NCBI GenBank assembly: GCA_027488975.1
Contig: JAIYAQ010000023.1
Coordinates: forward strand, 1-64,000
Reading direction: 5' to 3'
DNA: 64,000 nucleotides
Source of the DNA: Cyanobium sp. E1_MAG_00006
GTDB lineage: Bacteria > Cyanobacteriota > Cyanobacteriia > PCC-6307 > Cyanobiaceae
Below, piece by piece: positions 32,144 through 39,986 of this stretch. The notes below the pieces were generated by a model that was given only the letters and a program-made list of their open reading frames with translations, did not search any database and had not been told where the DNA came from. The position numbers were made by a program, and so were the translations under genes. The stretch's first letter is position 1. Each line of letters begins with the position of its first letter.

Positions 32144-32178
32144 GCTGATCTGAACGGGGCTGATCTGAGCTGATCTGA
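32144..32178. repeat. Three copies of GCTGATCTGA
   Basis: The 10-mer GCTGATCTGA occurs at 32144, 32159 and 32169. It lies in the roughly 310-bp intergenic stretch between the small ORF upstream of NDH-2 and the hydrolase gene. No gene was found in this stretch. Confidence 0.5.
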
Positions 32179-32285
32179 TCGGATGATCAGTGACTGCGTC
32201 GGGTGGAATGGCGTTGCCGGAGCTGGCGTGGCCTGGTCGTCGACTCGGTGACTCTTTGACTCGCTTGTTCTTCTCGTTCCCGCTG

Positions 32286-32330
32286 GCCGGTGTTGGGAAC
32301 CCGGCGCAGCTGCCGGTGTTGGGAAACCGG
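32286..32330. repeat. Tandem imperfect repeat upstream of the hydrolase gene
   Basis: GCCGGTGTTGGGAACCCGG (32286-32304) recurs as GCCGGTGTTGGGAAACCGG (32312-32330), one mismatch, 26-bp period. The unit ends in CCGG on both sides and is partly self-complementary. It lies 46 bp before the hydrolase ATG, so a protein-binding site is possible. Confidence 0.5.
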
Positions 32331-32375
32331 CCCGTCTGCGATCACAATAGCCCCAATCCCTGAAACGACCGAACC

Positions 32376-33053
32376 ATGGCCGCCCAACCGATCGTGATCC
32401 TGGGCGGTTTTCTGATCACCGGCGAGGCCTATGTACCGATGTGCCGCTGGCTGGAGCAGCGTTGCGATCAACCGGTGCGGCTGGTGCCGGCCAGCCGGAT
32501 CGACTGGCTCTTCACCGTGGGGGCCTGGGGCTGGCGGCGCCTGCTGGATCGCACCGCGGCGCTGGTGGAGGAGCTGGCGGCCGGCTCGCCCACCGGCAAG
32601 GTGACCCTGATCGGCCACAGCTCCGGCGGCGTGATGCTGCGCCTGTTTCTGGGGGCCGAACCCTTCGCCGGGCGCGTCTACAACGGCGTCGCGCTGGTGG
32701 ATCGGCTGGTCTGCCTGGGCAGTCCGCACACGGCTCTGCGGGCCACACCGCTGCGGCAGCTTGTGGATCGTCGCTACCCCGGCGCCTGCTTCGCCGATGC
32801 GGTGGCGTACGTCTCCGTGGCGGGAGATCTGGCCCTGGAGGATGGCTCGGCCACGGCCCGGCGATTGGCCCCAGGTTCCTACCGTGCGATCAGCGGCAGC
32901 GAGGCGGTGGCCGGTGACGGCCTGGTGCCGGTGGGCTCCGCCTGCCTGCAGGGGTCGCAGCAGCTGGTGCTGCCGGGGGTGGCCCATGGCGGTGCCTTCG
33001 GCCCCCGCTGGTACGGAACTCCGGAGGTGGTGGCGCAGTGGTGGTGCGACTGA
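32376..33053 (+). CDS. Alpha/beta-hydrolase, lipase-like
   Basis: 225 residues. The nucleophile elbow GHSSGG (Ser near residue 82) follows VTLIGHSSG, with an N-terminal PIVILGGFLITGEAY oxyanion strand. Catalytic Asp and His candidates are in VAGDGLVPVGSA and GVAHGGAFG. It is cytosolic by appearance (no signal peptide). Substrate is unknown; this length fits cyanobacterial lipase/esterase-like proteins. Repeats lie just upstream. Confidence 0.85.
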   Translation: MAAQPIVILGGFLITGEAYVPMCRWLEQRCDQPVRLVPASRIDWLFTVGAWGWRRLLDRTAALVEELAAGSPTGKVTLIGHSSGGVMLRLFLGAEPFAGRVYNGVALVDRLVCLGSPHTALRATPLRQLVDRRYPGACFADAVAYVSVAGDLALEDGSATARRLAPGSYRAISGSEAVAGDGLVPVGSACLQGSQQLVLPGVAHGGAFGPRWYGTPEVVAQWWCD

Positions 33054-33119
33054 GCTGCATTCCCGCGCCGGCAGCAGGTCGTCTGCATAGGGTCCGGCGA
33101 TAGCCCCCGACCCGCCGCC

Positions 33120-33869
33120 ATGAAGCGTCAGCACCGGCAGACCCTGCAGGCTCTCTACGCTCACCCCCTGCAGCACGGCCTGCGCTGCTCGCTGGTGGAG
33201 GGCCTGCTGCTGAGCCTCGGCGCCGAGGTGGAGCGGCTGTCAGACCATCGTCTGCAGGTGCGGCTGGCGAGCGGGGAGACCGCCGTTCTGCATGGCGCTC
33301 ACGGCGTTCACCACCCCTGGCTTGATGCGGATGGGGTGCTGCGGCTGCGGCGCCTGTTGGAGCAGGCCGGCATCACACCGGAGCATCCCGAGGCGAGCGA
33401 GCCGGGGCCCCGCGGCGATCAGGCCCATCGCCTGGTGATGCGGCTCGACCATCGCGGCGCCGACCTCTGGCATCTGGTGGGCGAGGCGGTGGAGCAGGCC
33501 GAGCTGGAGCCCCATGGCCTGTGGGGCAGCGATCAGAACCTCAGCCATCGCCACGAGCGCGACATCGCCGGCCAGCGTGCCCCGCTGGATCACGCCTATC
33601 TGGAGGGGCTGAGCGACGCCATCGCTCAGGCCGATGCGGTGCTGCTGCTGGGCCATGGCCATGGCCAGGCGGATGTGCGCCAACTGCTGGTGACCCACCT
33701 GCGCCGCCACCATCCGCAGCTCCTGCAGCGGATCGTTGGGGTGGTGACGGTGGACGACAGCGCCATGAGCGAGGCGGAACTGCTGGCCCTGGCGCGCGAG
33801 CATTTCGGCAACCAGCCCCACCGCCGGCCGCTGGCGGCGCCTGGCCAGGAGCGGCGCGAGGCGCCCTGA
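33120..33869 (+). CDS. HicA-like domain fused to an eRF1-like C-terminal domain
   Basis: 249 residues. Residues 1-90 resemble HicA-type small double-stranded-RNA-binding-fold toxins (HRQTLQALYAHPLQHGLRCS, LLSLGAEVERL, then LRLRRLLEQAGITP). Residues about 105-235 resemble proteins annotated as translational machinery/bacterial eRF1-like: LDHRGADLWHL, LSHRHERDIAG, ADAVLLLGHGHGQADVRQLL, and IVGVVTVDD. No antitoxin (HicB) neighbour is seen. Both assignments are from pattern recall, so treat them as provisional. The gene itself is certain from codon use. Confidence 0.7.
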   Translation: MKRQHRQTLQALYAHPLQHGLRCSLVEGLLLSLGAEVERLSDHRLQVRLASGETAVLHGAHGVHHPWLDADGVLRLRRLLEQAGITPEHPEASEPGPRGDQAHRLVMRLDHRGADLWHLVGEAVEQAELEPHGLWGSDQNLSHRHERDIAGQRAPLDHAYLEGLSDAIAQADAVLLLGHGHGQADVRQLLVTHLRRHHPQLLQRIVGVVTVDDSAMSEAELLALAREHFGNQPHRRPLAAPGQERREAP

Positions 33870-33940
33870 CGGGCTGCAGGGGCAGGTGGCTGGTTCAAAC
33901 CTGTGGGATTCGATCGCTGCCGAACAGATCGGCCCTGAGC

Positions 33941-34165
33941 TCACAGAGGCTGATCGGCGGCTTTGTGGGCATCGCAGAGCACCTGGAGCAGAACCCGTGG
34001 GGACTCCTTGAGCAGCTCAGCCCAGTGCCCCAGACCGGCGGCGTGGCTGGCCATGGCACTGCCGATCTCAAGGCGATCGCCGAGCAGCACGGCGCCCAGC
34101 TCGGCCACCAGCTCTTCGCGGGCGGCATCCGCATCGACCAACCGGATGCCCTGCGCCGGGAGCAC
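33941..34165 (-). pseudogene. Remnant of an ArdC-like antirestriction/metallopeptidase gene
   Basis: The frame reads AREELVAELGAVLLGDRLEI and HAAGLGHWAELLKESPRVLL then CDAHKAAD. This matches the C-terminal end of ArdC-type zincin-like proteins (typically EELVAEIGAAFL, then HAxYIxSWLxxLKxD, then AxxAAD). The N-terminal DNA-binding part and the HExxH zinc site are absent: upstream lies a non-matching sequence and then the next gene. Full proteins are about 300 residues, so about 75 remain. ArdC genes travel on plasmids and integrative elements, suggesting an old insertion. A plus-strand open frame also covers the region, so the call is moderate. Confidence 0.5.
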
Positions 34166-34251
34166 TGCCGCACCCTCGAGGAGGCCCTGGCGGTGTATCG
34201 CTGAGCAACCGGTGGATCCGCCAAGCTTGGCGGGCTCTGAGCTGAGGATCC

Positions 34252-35109
34252 GTGCGTCGTCGCACCCTGCTGCGCCTGCTGCCGGCCGCGCTGGCGGGTG
34301 CCGGGCTGGCCTGGCTGCAACCCCTCAAGGCGGCTGAAACCAGCCAGCGCCTGCGCTGGCTGGCGCTGGCGGATAGCGGCAGCGGCGATTCCAACCAGCG
34401 CGCCGTGGGCCAGCAGATGGCCGCAGTGCATCGGCGCCGGCCGGTGGATCTGGTGGTGCTGGGGGGCGACAACATCTACCCCTCCGGCGACATGGCCCTG
34501 ATCGAGGCCACCTTCCGGCGCCCCTATGCCGACCTGCTGGCCGCAGGCGTTCCCTTCCACGCGGTGCTTGGCAACCACGACATCCGCACCGCCAACGGCG
34601 ACCCGCAGGTGGCCTATAAGCCCTTCGGCATGCAGGGGCGCTTTTACAACCTGCGCCGCGGCCCGGTGGAGTTCTTCATGCTCGATACCAACGGCAATGC
34701 CGACTGGCAGGGCCAGGTGAGCTGGTTGCGCACCGTGCTGGCCCGCAGCACCGCCCCCTGGAAGGTGGTGGTGGGCCATCACCCCATCTATTCCTCGGGC
34801 TTCTACGGCAATAATCCGGGCCTGCAGGCGAAGCTCGCCGCCCTGATGCGGAAGCACGGCGTGCAGCTCTACATCAACGGCCATGAGCACAACTACGAGC
34901 GCAGCGTGCCGATCGATGGCATCACCTACCTCGTGGTGGGCGGCGGCGGCGCCAGCCTGCGTCCGGTGATCCCCACGGCGCAGTCGGTCAGAGCCAGCAG
35001 CGTGTTCAGCTTCGCTGAGCTCGAGGCCACCCCCCGCGAGCTGAGCATCACCGCCTGGGACAAGGACGGCCGGCAGATCGATCGCGGTGTGCTCACCCGC
35101 CGCAACTGA
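34252..35109 (+). CDS. Exported metallophosphoesterase (purple acid phosphatase-like)
   Basis: 285 residues, GTG start. N-terminus MRRRTLLRLLPAALAGAGLA is a likely Tat/Sec signal with twin arginines and probable cleavage after LKA. Metal-binding motifs are LADSGSGDSN (in place of the usual GDxG), LGGDNIYPSG, LGNHDIRT, GHHPIYSSG and NGHEHNYERS. The set identifies a calcineurin-like phosphatase with a dinuclear metal centre, probably periplasmic. Substrate unknown; phosphate-scavenging is plausible. Confidence 0.92.
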   Translation: MRRRTLLRLLPAALAGAGLAWLQPLKAAETSQRLRWLALADSGSGDSNQRAVGQQMAAVHRRRPVDLVVLGGDNIYPSGDMALIEATFRRPYADLLAAGVPFHAVLGNHDIRTANGDPQVAYKPFGMQGRFYNLRRGPVEFFMLDTNGNADWQGQVSWLRTVLARSTAPWKVVVGHHPIYSSGFYGNNPGLQAKLAALMRKHGVQLYINGHEHNYERSVPIDGITYLVVGGGGASLRPVIPTAQSVRASSVFSFAELEATPRELSITAWDKDGRQIDRGVLTRRN

Positions 35110-35133
35110 GCCGCCGCAACTGACCCGCGGCAA

Positions 35134-36681
35134 TCAGCGCCGCTCCAGCCGCTCCAGGCTGGGGATCAGGGCGCTGGCGGCCAGCAGGCCCAGGCCGAGG
35201 ATCAGCAGGGCCGGCACCAGGGCGGCACCCACCCGCTCGTCGCTGGCGTACTGATACACACGCACCGCCAGGGTGTCGAAGTCGAACGGGCGCAGGGCGA
35301 AGGTGAGCGGCAGTTCCTTCACCGTGTCCACAAACACCAGCAGCGCGCCCACCAGCAGCGGGCCGCGCAGCAGCGGCAGATGCACGCGCCGCAGCACCCC
35401 CGGCCAGCTCTGGCCCAGGGAGGTGGCGGCCTCATCCACGCTGGGCGGGATGCGTTCGAGGGCCGCATCCAGGCCACCCTTGGCCACCGCCAGGAAGCGG
35501 TCGCCGTAGCCCCACACCAGCAGCAGCAGCGGCGCCAGGGCCAGGGGGCCGCCCAGCAGCATCAGCGCCAGGGCCAGCACCGTGCCGGGGATCGCGTAGC
35601 CCAGGCCGGCGATGAAGGTGAGCCGCTGCAGCAGCGCGCTGGCGATCCAGCGGCGAGCGATCGCCAGCACCACACCTGCCGCCACGGTGATCAGGGCCGC
35701 CAGCAGCGCCAGAGTGAAGCTGCGGCCGCTGAGCTGCAGCAGCTCCAGCACGGCGTCCCCCTGCAGCTGATCCCAGCTCAGCGCCGCCCAGAACAGTGGC
35801 AGGCCCAGGCTGAGCAGGGGCGGCAGCAGGCAGAGCAGCTGGGCCGCCCAGCGGCGGCTCCCTGTCAGCGGCCAGCGCTGATCGGCGTCGCCATCGTTGC
35901 CGAGGTTCCAGCAGCGGCTGCGGCGGCGCAAGCTGCGCTCGGCTCCTACCAGCAGCGCCACGATCAGCATCGCCAGCAGCGCCAGAGCCACGGCTCCCTG
36001 GGGATCGGCCTCCTGTTGCCAGCGCTGCAGGATCCCCACCGACAGCGTCGGCACCCCCAGCAGCTCCACTGCCCCCAGCTCGTTCACCACCTCCATGCCC
36101 CCCAGGGCTGTGCCGGCGCCGATGGCGGGCAGGGCCATCGGCAGGGCGACGCGTCGGAAGCTGCCCCAAGGCCCCACCCCCAGGCTGCGGCAGGCCTCCA
36201 GCTGGCGGCGGCCGCTCACCGAGAAGCTCTCGGTGGAGAGCAGAAACACATAGCTGTAGGTGCTCAGCACCAGCACCGCCGTGGTGGGGGCCAGGCCGTG
36301 CACCCGCAGCCCCAGGCGGCTGCCGAGGTCGATCAGGGTGGCGGCCAGCAGGTAGCTGGGGGTGGCCAGCGGCAGCAGCTGGGCAATGCGCAGGCCGCGG
36401 CGGCCGGGAAAGCTGCAGCGGGCCGTGAGCCAGCCGTTGGCGGTGCCCAGCAGGGCGGCCAGGCCGCCCACCAGCAGCACCAGGGCCACGGTGTTGAGCA
36501 GCTGGCGTGGTCCGTCGCTGCCCAGCTGCAGCCCGGCGGTACCGCCGGTGCCGCCCAGGGCGAACAGCACCAGCGCGAGCACCGGCGCCAGGGCAAGGCC
36601 GCAGAGCAGCAGCACCCCGGAGCCCAGCAGCCCCCGCTTGGGTGGTGCGGCCAGGGGGGCGGTGGCGGCGGTGGTTGCCAT
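35134..36681 (-). CDS. futB: Ferric iron ABC transporter permease, FutB-like
   Basis: 515 residues, about 12 helices in two fused permease halves, each ending with an ABC-interaction loop: SLGVGPWGSFRRVALPMALP (residues about 168-187) and SLGQSWPGVLRRVHLPLLRG near 430. This two-halved layout with no periplasmic domain is typical of FutB/SfuB-type iron permeases. The long open stretch upstream of 36681 is not part of the gene. It is divergent from futA, with the 119-bp region between them serving as promoter. The ATPase (futC) is not in the window. Confidence 0.9.
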   Translation of the reverse strand: MATTAATAPLAAPPKRGLLGSGVLLLCGLALAPVLALVLFALGGTGGTAGLQLGSDGPRQLLNTVALVLLVGGLAALLGTANGWLTARCSFPGRRGLRIAQLLPLATPSYLLAATLIDLGSRLGLRVHGLAPTTAVLVLSTYSYVFLLSTESFSVSGRRQLEACRSLGVGPWGSFRRVALPMALPAIGAGTALGGMEVVNELGAVELLGVPTLSVGILQRWQQEADPQGAVALALLAMLIVALLVGAERSLRRRSRCWNLGNDGDADQRWPLTGSRRWAAQLLCLLPPLLSLGLPLFWAALSWDQLQGDAVLELLQLSGRSFTLALLAALITVAAGVVLAIARRWIASALLQRLTFIAGLGYAIPGTVLALALMLLGGPLALAPLLLLVWGYGDRFLAVAKGGLDAALERIPPSVDEAATSLGQSWPGVLRRVHLPLLRGPLLVGALLVFVDTVKELPLTFALRPFDFDTLAVRVYQYASDERVGAALVPALLILGLGLLAASALIPSLERLERR

Positions 36682-36800
36682 GGCCAAAAAGCCTACGGGG
36701 CGGGGGTTCTGAACCTGCCGGCGTGACCAATGGCACACCCCCGCGTGGCCGATGTACATGGCGGCTCCGATGGTCGCCATCCAAAGGCAGAGTGCCGCTC

Positions 36801-37895
36801 ATGCCGTTGCCGCAAGCCGTGACTCCCCGCCGATCTCGCCTCGCCTGCACGCCGGAGCGCCTGGCCACTGCCGCCCTGCTCGCCTTCAGCGGCATCGCCG
36901 CCGTGGCGGTGGCCGTGGCTGGATCACCCGCCCGGGCCCAGAGCCAGAGCCAGAGCCAGGAGATCGGTGTGTATTCCGGCCGCCACTACAACACCGACAA
37001 GGCGCTCTACGAGCAGTTCACCGCCCGCACCGGCATCAAGGTGAAGCTGCTGGAGGCCAAGGACGATGCCCTGATCCAGCGGGTGCGCAGTGAGGGCAGC
37101 AAGAGCCCGGCCGATGTGCTCGTGCTGGTGGATGCCGCCCGCCTCGATCAGGCGGCCGATCTGGGACTGTTCCGGCCCTCGCCCTCGGCGGCGTTGCTGC
37201 GGGATGTGCCGATCAATCTGCGCGATTCCAAGGGGCGCTGGTACGGCCTCACCCGCCGGGTTCGGGTGGTGGTTGTCAATCCGAAGCAGGTGAACCCCGC
37301 CAGCATCCGCACCTATGCCGACCTAGCCAGTCCGTCTTTGAAGGGCAAGCTCTGCCTGCGGGATCGCAAGAGCGTCTACAACCAGTCGCTGGTGGCTGAT
37401 CAGCTGATCCTGCGCGGCGATGCCGCTGCCGCCGCCTGGGTGAAGGGGATGGTGGCCAACGTGCGTCAGCCCTTCTTCACCTCCGACACGCCGCTGATCC
37501 GTGCGATCGCCAACGGCCAGTGCGGCGTGGGGCTGGTGAACAGCTACTACGTGGCGCGCATGGCCGCCGGCGAGAGCGGCGCGGCCGACAAGGCTCTGGC
37601 CAGCCGCATCAAGGTGGTGTTCCCGACGCCCGCCCACGTGAATATCAGTGGCGCCGGCGTGCTGAAGAGCGCCACCAACCCGGCGGCAGCTCTGAAGCTG
37701 ATCGAGTTCCTGGCGTCCCCCACCGGTGGCCGCGGTTATGCCGAGGCCAACAACGAATATCCGCTCAAGGGCAACGGCAACAACCCGGTGCTGCAGCGCT
37801 TCGGCAGCTTCAAGGCCGATGGCGTTTCCGCCGAGCAGCTGGGGGCCAGGAACAAGGCGGCGGTGCGGCTGATGGAGGTCAACGGCTGGCAGTGA
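36801..37895 (+). CDS. futA: Ferric iron ABC transporter substrate-binding protein, FutA/IdiA-like
   Basis: 364 residues. Basic N-terminal region, hydrophobic core (ATAALLAFSGIAAVAVAVAG) and cleavage after ARA. Mature protein starts with EIGVYSGRHYNTDKALYEQF, characteristic of FutA/IdiA; the iron ligands include the His and Tyr of SGRHYN and the paired Tyr of VNSYYVAR. It binds Fe(III) in the periplasm (or, for FutA1/IdiA, acts at photosystem II). A Crp-family regulator gene follows. ATG at 36801 gives the best signal peptide. Confidence 0.94.
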   Translation: MPLPQAVTPRRSRLACTPERLATAALLAFSGIAAVAVAVAGSPARAQSQSQSQEIGVYSGRHYNTDKALYEQFTARTGIKVKLLEAKDDALIQRVRSEGSKSPADVLVLVDAARLDQAADLGLFRPSPSAALLRDVPINLRDSKGRWYGLTRRVRVVVVNPKQVNPASIRTYADLASPSLKGKLCLRDRKSVYNQSLVADQLILRGDAAAAAWVKGMVANVRQPFFTSDTPLIRAIANGQCGVGLVNSYYVARMAAGESGAADKALASRIKVVFPTPAHVNISGAGVLKSATNPAAALKLIEFLASPTGGRGYAEANNEYPLKGNGNNPVLQRFGSFKADGVSAEQLGARNKAAVRLMEVNGWQ

Positions 37896-37961
37896 GCCGG
37901 GGCCGGCGGGTCGACACGAGCCGGCGGGCCTTCGCAGCAGCGCACTGCACTTGAGAATCGC

Positions 37962-38006
37962 TTGCAAAAAGGGGACCGGCTTGTTTAGGTTGCGACGCAT
38001 TCGCAA
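37962..38006 (+). promoter_or_regulatory. Promoter and palindromic operator before the Crp-family regulator
   Basis: A -35-like TTGCAA (37962-37967) and -10-like TAGGTT (37986-37991) are separated by 18 bp. Overlapping the expected start is a perfect inverted repeat TTGCGA-N5-TCGCAA (37990-38006), 42 bp before the ATG. Just upstream TGAGAATCGCTTGCAA resembles part of a Fur box. It probably governs iron-dependent expression; which protein binds is not shown. Confidence 0.5.
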
Positions 38007-38047
38007 TTAGCCCGTCGGTCTGCTCCGGCGGGCGCCCCTGCCGTGCC

Positions 38048-38644
38048 ATGAGCTTCCGTTCTCTGCCTGATGCCCCCCTCAGCGCCGTGCGCATGCCGGT
38101 GGGTCAGACGGTGCTGCTGGATCCAGCCCTGCGGCCGGTGGGCAGCTGCATCGAGGTGCTCGAGGGCATGGCGCGGGTGTATTGCCCCTGCGAGGAAACC
38201 GAGGGCATGACCCTGGCCTTCCTGCAGCCGGGCGACCAGCTGCGCACCGACCGCCTCTGCAGCGAGGGCGTCTGCGTGGAGGCCCTCACGCCGCTGCTGT
38301 TCCGCAGCGATGCCGAACCCCACCCGGCCGGCGGTTTTGATCCGGTGAATGAGTGGACGCTGCAGCTGCTGCGCATCCGCCATCTCGGCAGCGCCGAGCA
38401 GCGGCTGCACGCCCTGCTCAGCCTGCTGGTGCGGCGCCTGGGCCGGCGCTGCGGCGGTTGGTGCGACCTGCCCTTCCGCCTCACCCATGAGCGCATCGGC
38501 GAACTGATCGGCACTACACGGGTCACCACCACCCGCCTGATCTCACGCATCCGTCAGGCCCAGCTGCTGCAGGTGCCCGCCGGGGAGAGTGGCCTGCGGC
38601 TGGCACCGGAGCTGGTGGAATCGGCGCCGTTGGCGGCGGCCTGA
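38048..38644 (+). CDS. Crp/Fnr-family transcriptional regulator, IdiB-like
   Basis: 198 residues: a short cyclic-nucleotide-like domain (residues 1-90) and a winged helix-turn-helix (FRLTHERIGELIGTTRVTTTRLISRIRQ). The cAMP-contact residues of Crp are not conserved, as in other cyanobacterial members. In Synechococcus elongatus the Crp-type regulator IdiB sits beside idiA and activates it under iron limitation. This gene follows futA on the same strand, so an IdiB-type role is inferred. Cysteine pairs in the N-domain (VYCPCEE, CSEGVC) may sense redox. Confidence 0.82.
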   Translation: MSFRSLPDAPLSAVRMPVGQTVLLDPALRPVGSCIEVLEGMARVYCPCEETEGMTLAFLQPGDQLRTDRLCSEGVCVEALTPLLFRSDAEPHPAGGFDPVNEWTLQLLRIRHLGSAEQRLHALLSLLVRRLGRRCGGWCDLPFRLTHERIGELIGTTRVTTTRLISRIRQAQLLQVPAGESGLRLAPELVESAPLAAA

Positions 38645-39438
38645 GCGGGGCGCTGCAGCTCCGCTCGATCGGCTTGGCTCGGCTGGCGGCGCCAGGCCTC
38701 AACGCCGCTGAGCAGGGCCGAGCCGATCAGCAGCGCCGAGAACCCCCGCCGCAGCTGCTGATCGTTCAGCCGCGGGGCCAGGCGCTGGCCGGCGGCGGCG
38801 CCGATCACGCCGCCGAGCAGCAGGGGCAGCAGCAGCGGCAGGCTGGTGGCGGGCCAGTGGCCGATGGCCGCCAGGGCCACCAGGGCGTTCACGACAATCA
38901 GCAGCAGGCTGGTGCCGCTGGCCAGCGCCATCGGTAGCCCCGCCAGCAGCACCAGGGCCGGCACGATCGCGAAGCCGCCGCCTACGCCGGCGATGCCGGT
39001 GAGCAGGCCAACCAGCAGCCCCTGGATCGCCAGCAGAACGGGCTGGCCGGTGCGTTGGCGTTCGCTGTGGAGCGGCCGGCTGAGCAGCCAGGAGGCCAGC
39101 AGCGCCGCTGCTGCGAACACCCCCAGCTGCAGGGCTTCCGGCACGAGGCCGGCCTTCACCCAGCTGCCGCCGATCCAGCTGCCGGCCAGGGCGGGCAGCC
39201 CCAGGATCAGCGCCGGCCGCGGCGCAATCTGGCGGCGGCGCAGACAGGGGCCGAGATTGGCCAGGGCCAGCAGCATCACCACCAGCAGCGAGAGCGGCAC
39301 CGCCTCGCGGGTTGGCAGTGCTGCACCGCTCACCAGCAGAGGCAGCAGCAGGATCGAGCCGCCGGCACCCAGCACGGCCAGCAGCAGGCCGATCAGGCCG
39401 CCGCCCGCCGTCAGCAGCAGCAGGGTCGCGATCGTCAT
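38554..39438 (-). CDS. TauE/SafE-family sulfite/anion exporter
   Basis: 294 residues with seven to eight membrane helices. Duplicated helices open with GGLIGLLLAVLGAGGSILLL and LLTGIAGVGGGFAIVPALVL, the paired TauE/SafE motif. It probably exports sulfite or thiosulfate formed by the dioxygenase upstream. The last 91 bp overlap the Crp-type regulator gene (opposite strand), and ATGA joins it to the rhodanese-DUF2892 gene. Its hydrophilic tail is serine/proline-rich. Confidence 0.9.
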   Translation of the reverse strand: MTIATLLLLTAGGGLIGLLLAVLGAGGSILLLPLLVSGAALPTREAVPLSLLVVMLLALANLGPCLRRRQIAPRPALILGLPALAGSWIGGSWVKAGLVPEALQLGVFAAAALLASWLLSRPLHSERQRTGQPVLLAIQGLLVGLLTGIAGVGGGFAIVPALVLLAGLPMALASGTSLLLIVVNALVALAAIGHWPATSLPLLLPLLLGGVIGAAAGQRLAPRLNDQQLRRGFSALLIGSALLSGVEAWRRQPSQADRAELQRPAQAAANGADSTSSGASRRPLSPAGTCSSWA

Positions 39439-39974
39439 CGTGCGGGCATCCGGTTCCAGGGCATGGCGGCCAGCAGGCGGGCCATGCCGCAGAAGCCGCT
39501 GATGCCGGCAAAGCAGAGGCCAGCGCCCACGAACCAGGTGAGGGCGATCCAGGCCGGCGCCACGGTGTGGCTGAGGATCAGGCCGAGCAGCACCAGCGAG
39601 CCGGCGGCGATCTGCACCTGGCGCATCAGCGGCAGTGGTGCGTTCGCCTGCCGCAGCAAGGGCAGACCGGCCTGCTGCCAGGCGGGGATGCCGCCCTCGA
39701 GATCCAGCAGCAGGCGGCTGGGCTGGCGCTCCAGCAACCGCCTGCAGCCCTGCAGGCTGCGGTTGCCGCTCTGGCAGACCAGCACCAGGGGCCCGTCCGG
39801 CAGCTGCGTGTCGGCGAGCCGGGCCAGCGGCACGTTGAGGCTGCCGGCGATGTGGCCATCGGCGAATTCCATCGGTTCGCGCACATCGATCACGCCGATG
39901 GCTCCGCTCTCCAGCTGGCGGGCCAGTTCCTGGGCGGTGAGGCGGACGGGTTGGTTGATGGTGGTGGGGTTCAT
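39435..39974 (-). CDS. Rhodanese with DUF2892-like membrane tail
   Basis: 179 residues. Residues 10-105 are a rhodanese domain with active Cys67 in VLVCQSGNRSL (persulfide carrier). Residues 115-170 contain two membrane helices of DUF2892 type (VLLGLILSHTVAPAWIALTW and FAGISGFCGMARLLA). It probably relays persulfide sulfur at the membrane. It is coupled to the TauE gene and lies 12 bp after the dioxygenase-rhodanese gene. Confidence 0.9.
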   Translation of the reverse strand: MNPTTINQPVRLTAQELARQLESGAIGVIDVREPMEFADGHIAGSLNVPLARLADTQLPDGPLVLVCQSGNRSLQGCRRLLERQPSRLLLDLEGGIPAWQQAGLPLLRQANAPLPLMRQVQIAAGSLVLLGLILSHTVAPAWIALTWFVGAGLCFAGISGFCGMARLLAAMPWNRMPAR

Positions 39975-39986
39975 TGCTCTCTCGGT

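Noticed and set aside
33521-34204. Plus-strand frame continuing past the HicA-like gene and ending LEEALAVYR
   Set aside because: Its first half is out of frame with the HicA-like gene, and the minus strand gives a recognisable ArdC end; kept as an alternative reading only.
35380-36726. A 448-codon plus-strand open frame opposite futB, extremely rich in Gln and Ala
   Set aside because: Reverse complement of CTG/GCC-rich membrane-protein codons; no domain, and futB is clear.
36682-36800. Fur box between futB and futA
   Set aside because: I looked for a GATAAT-type repeat in the 119-bp divergent region and saw none convincing.
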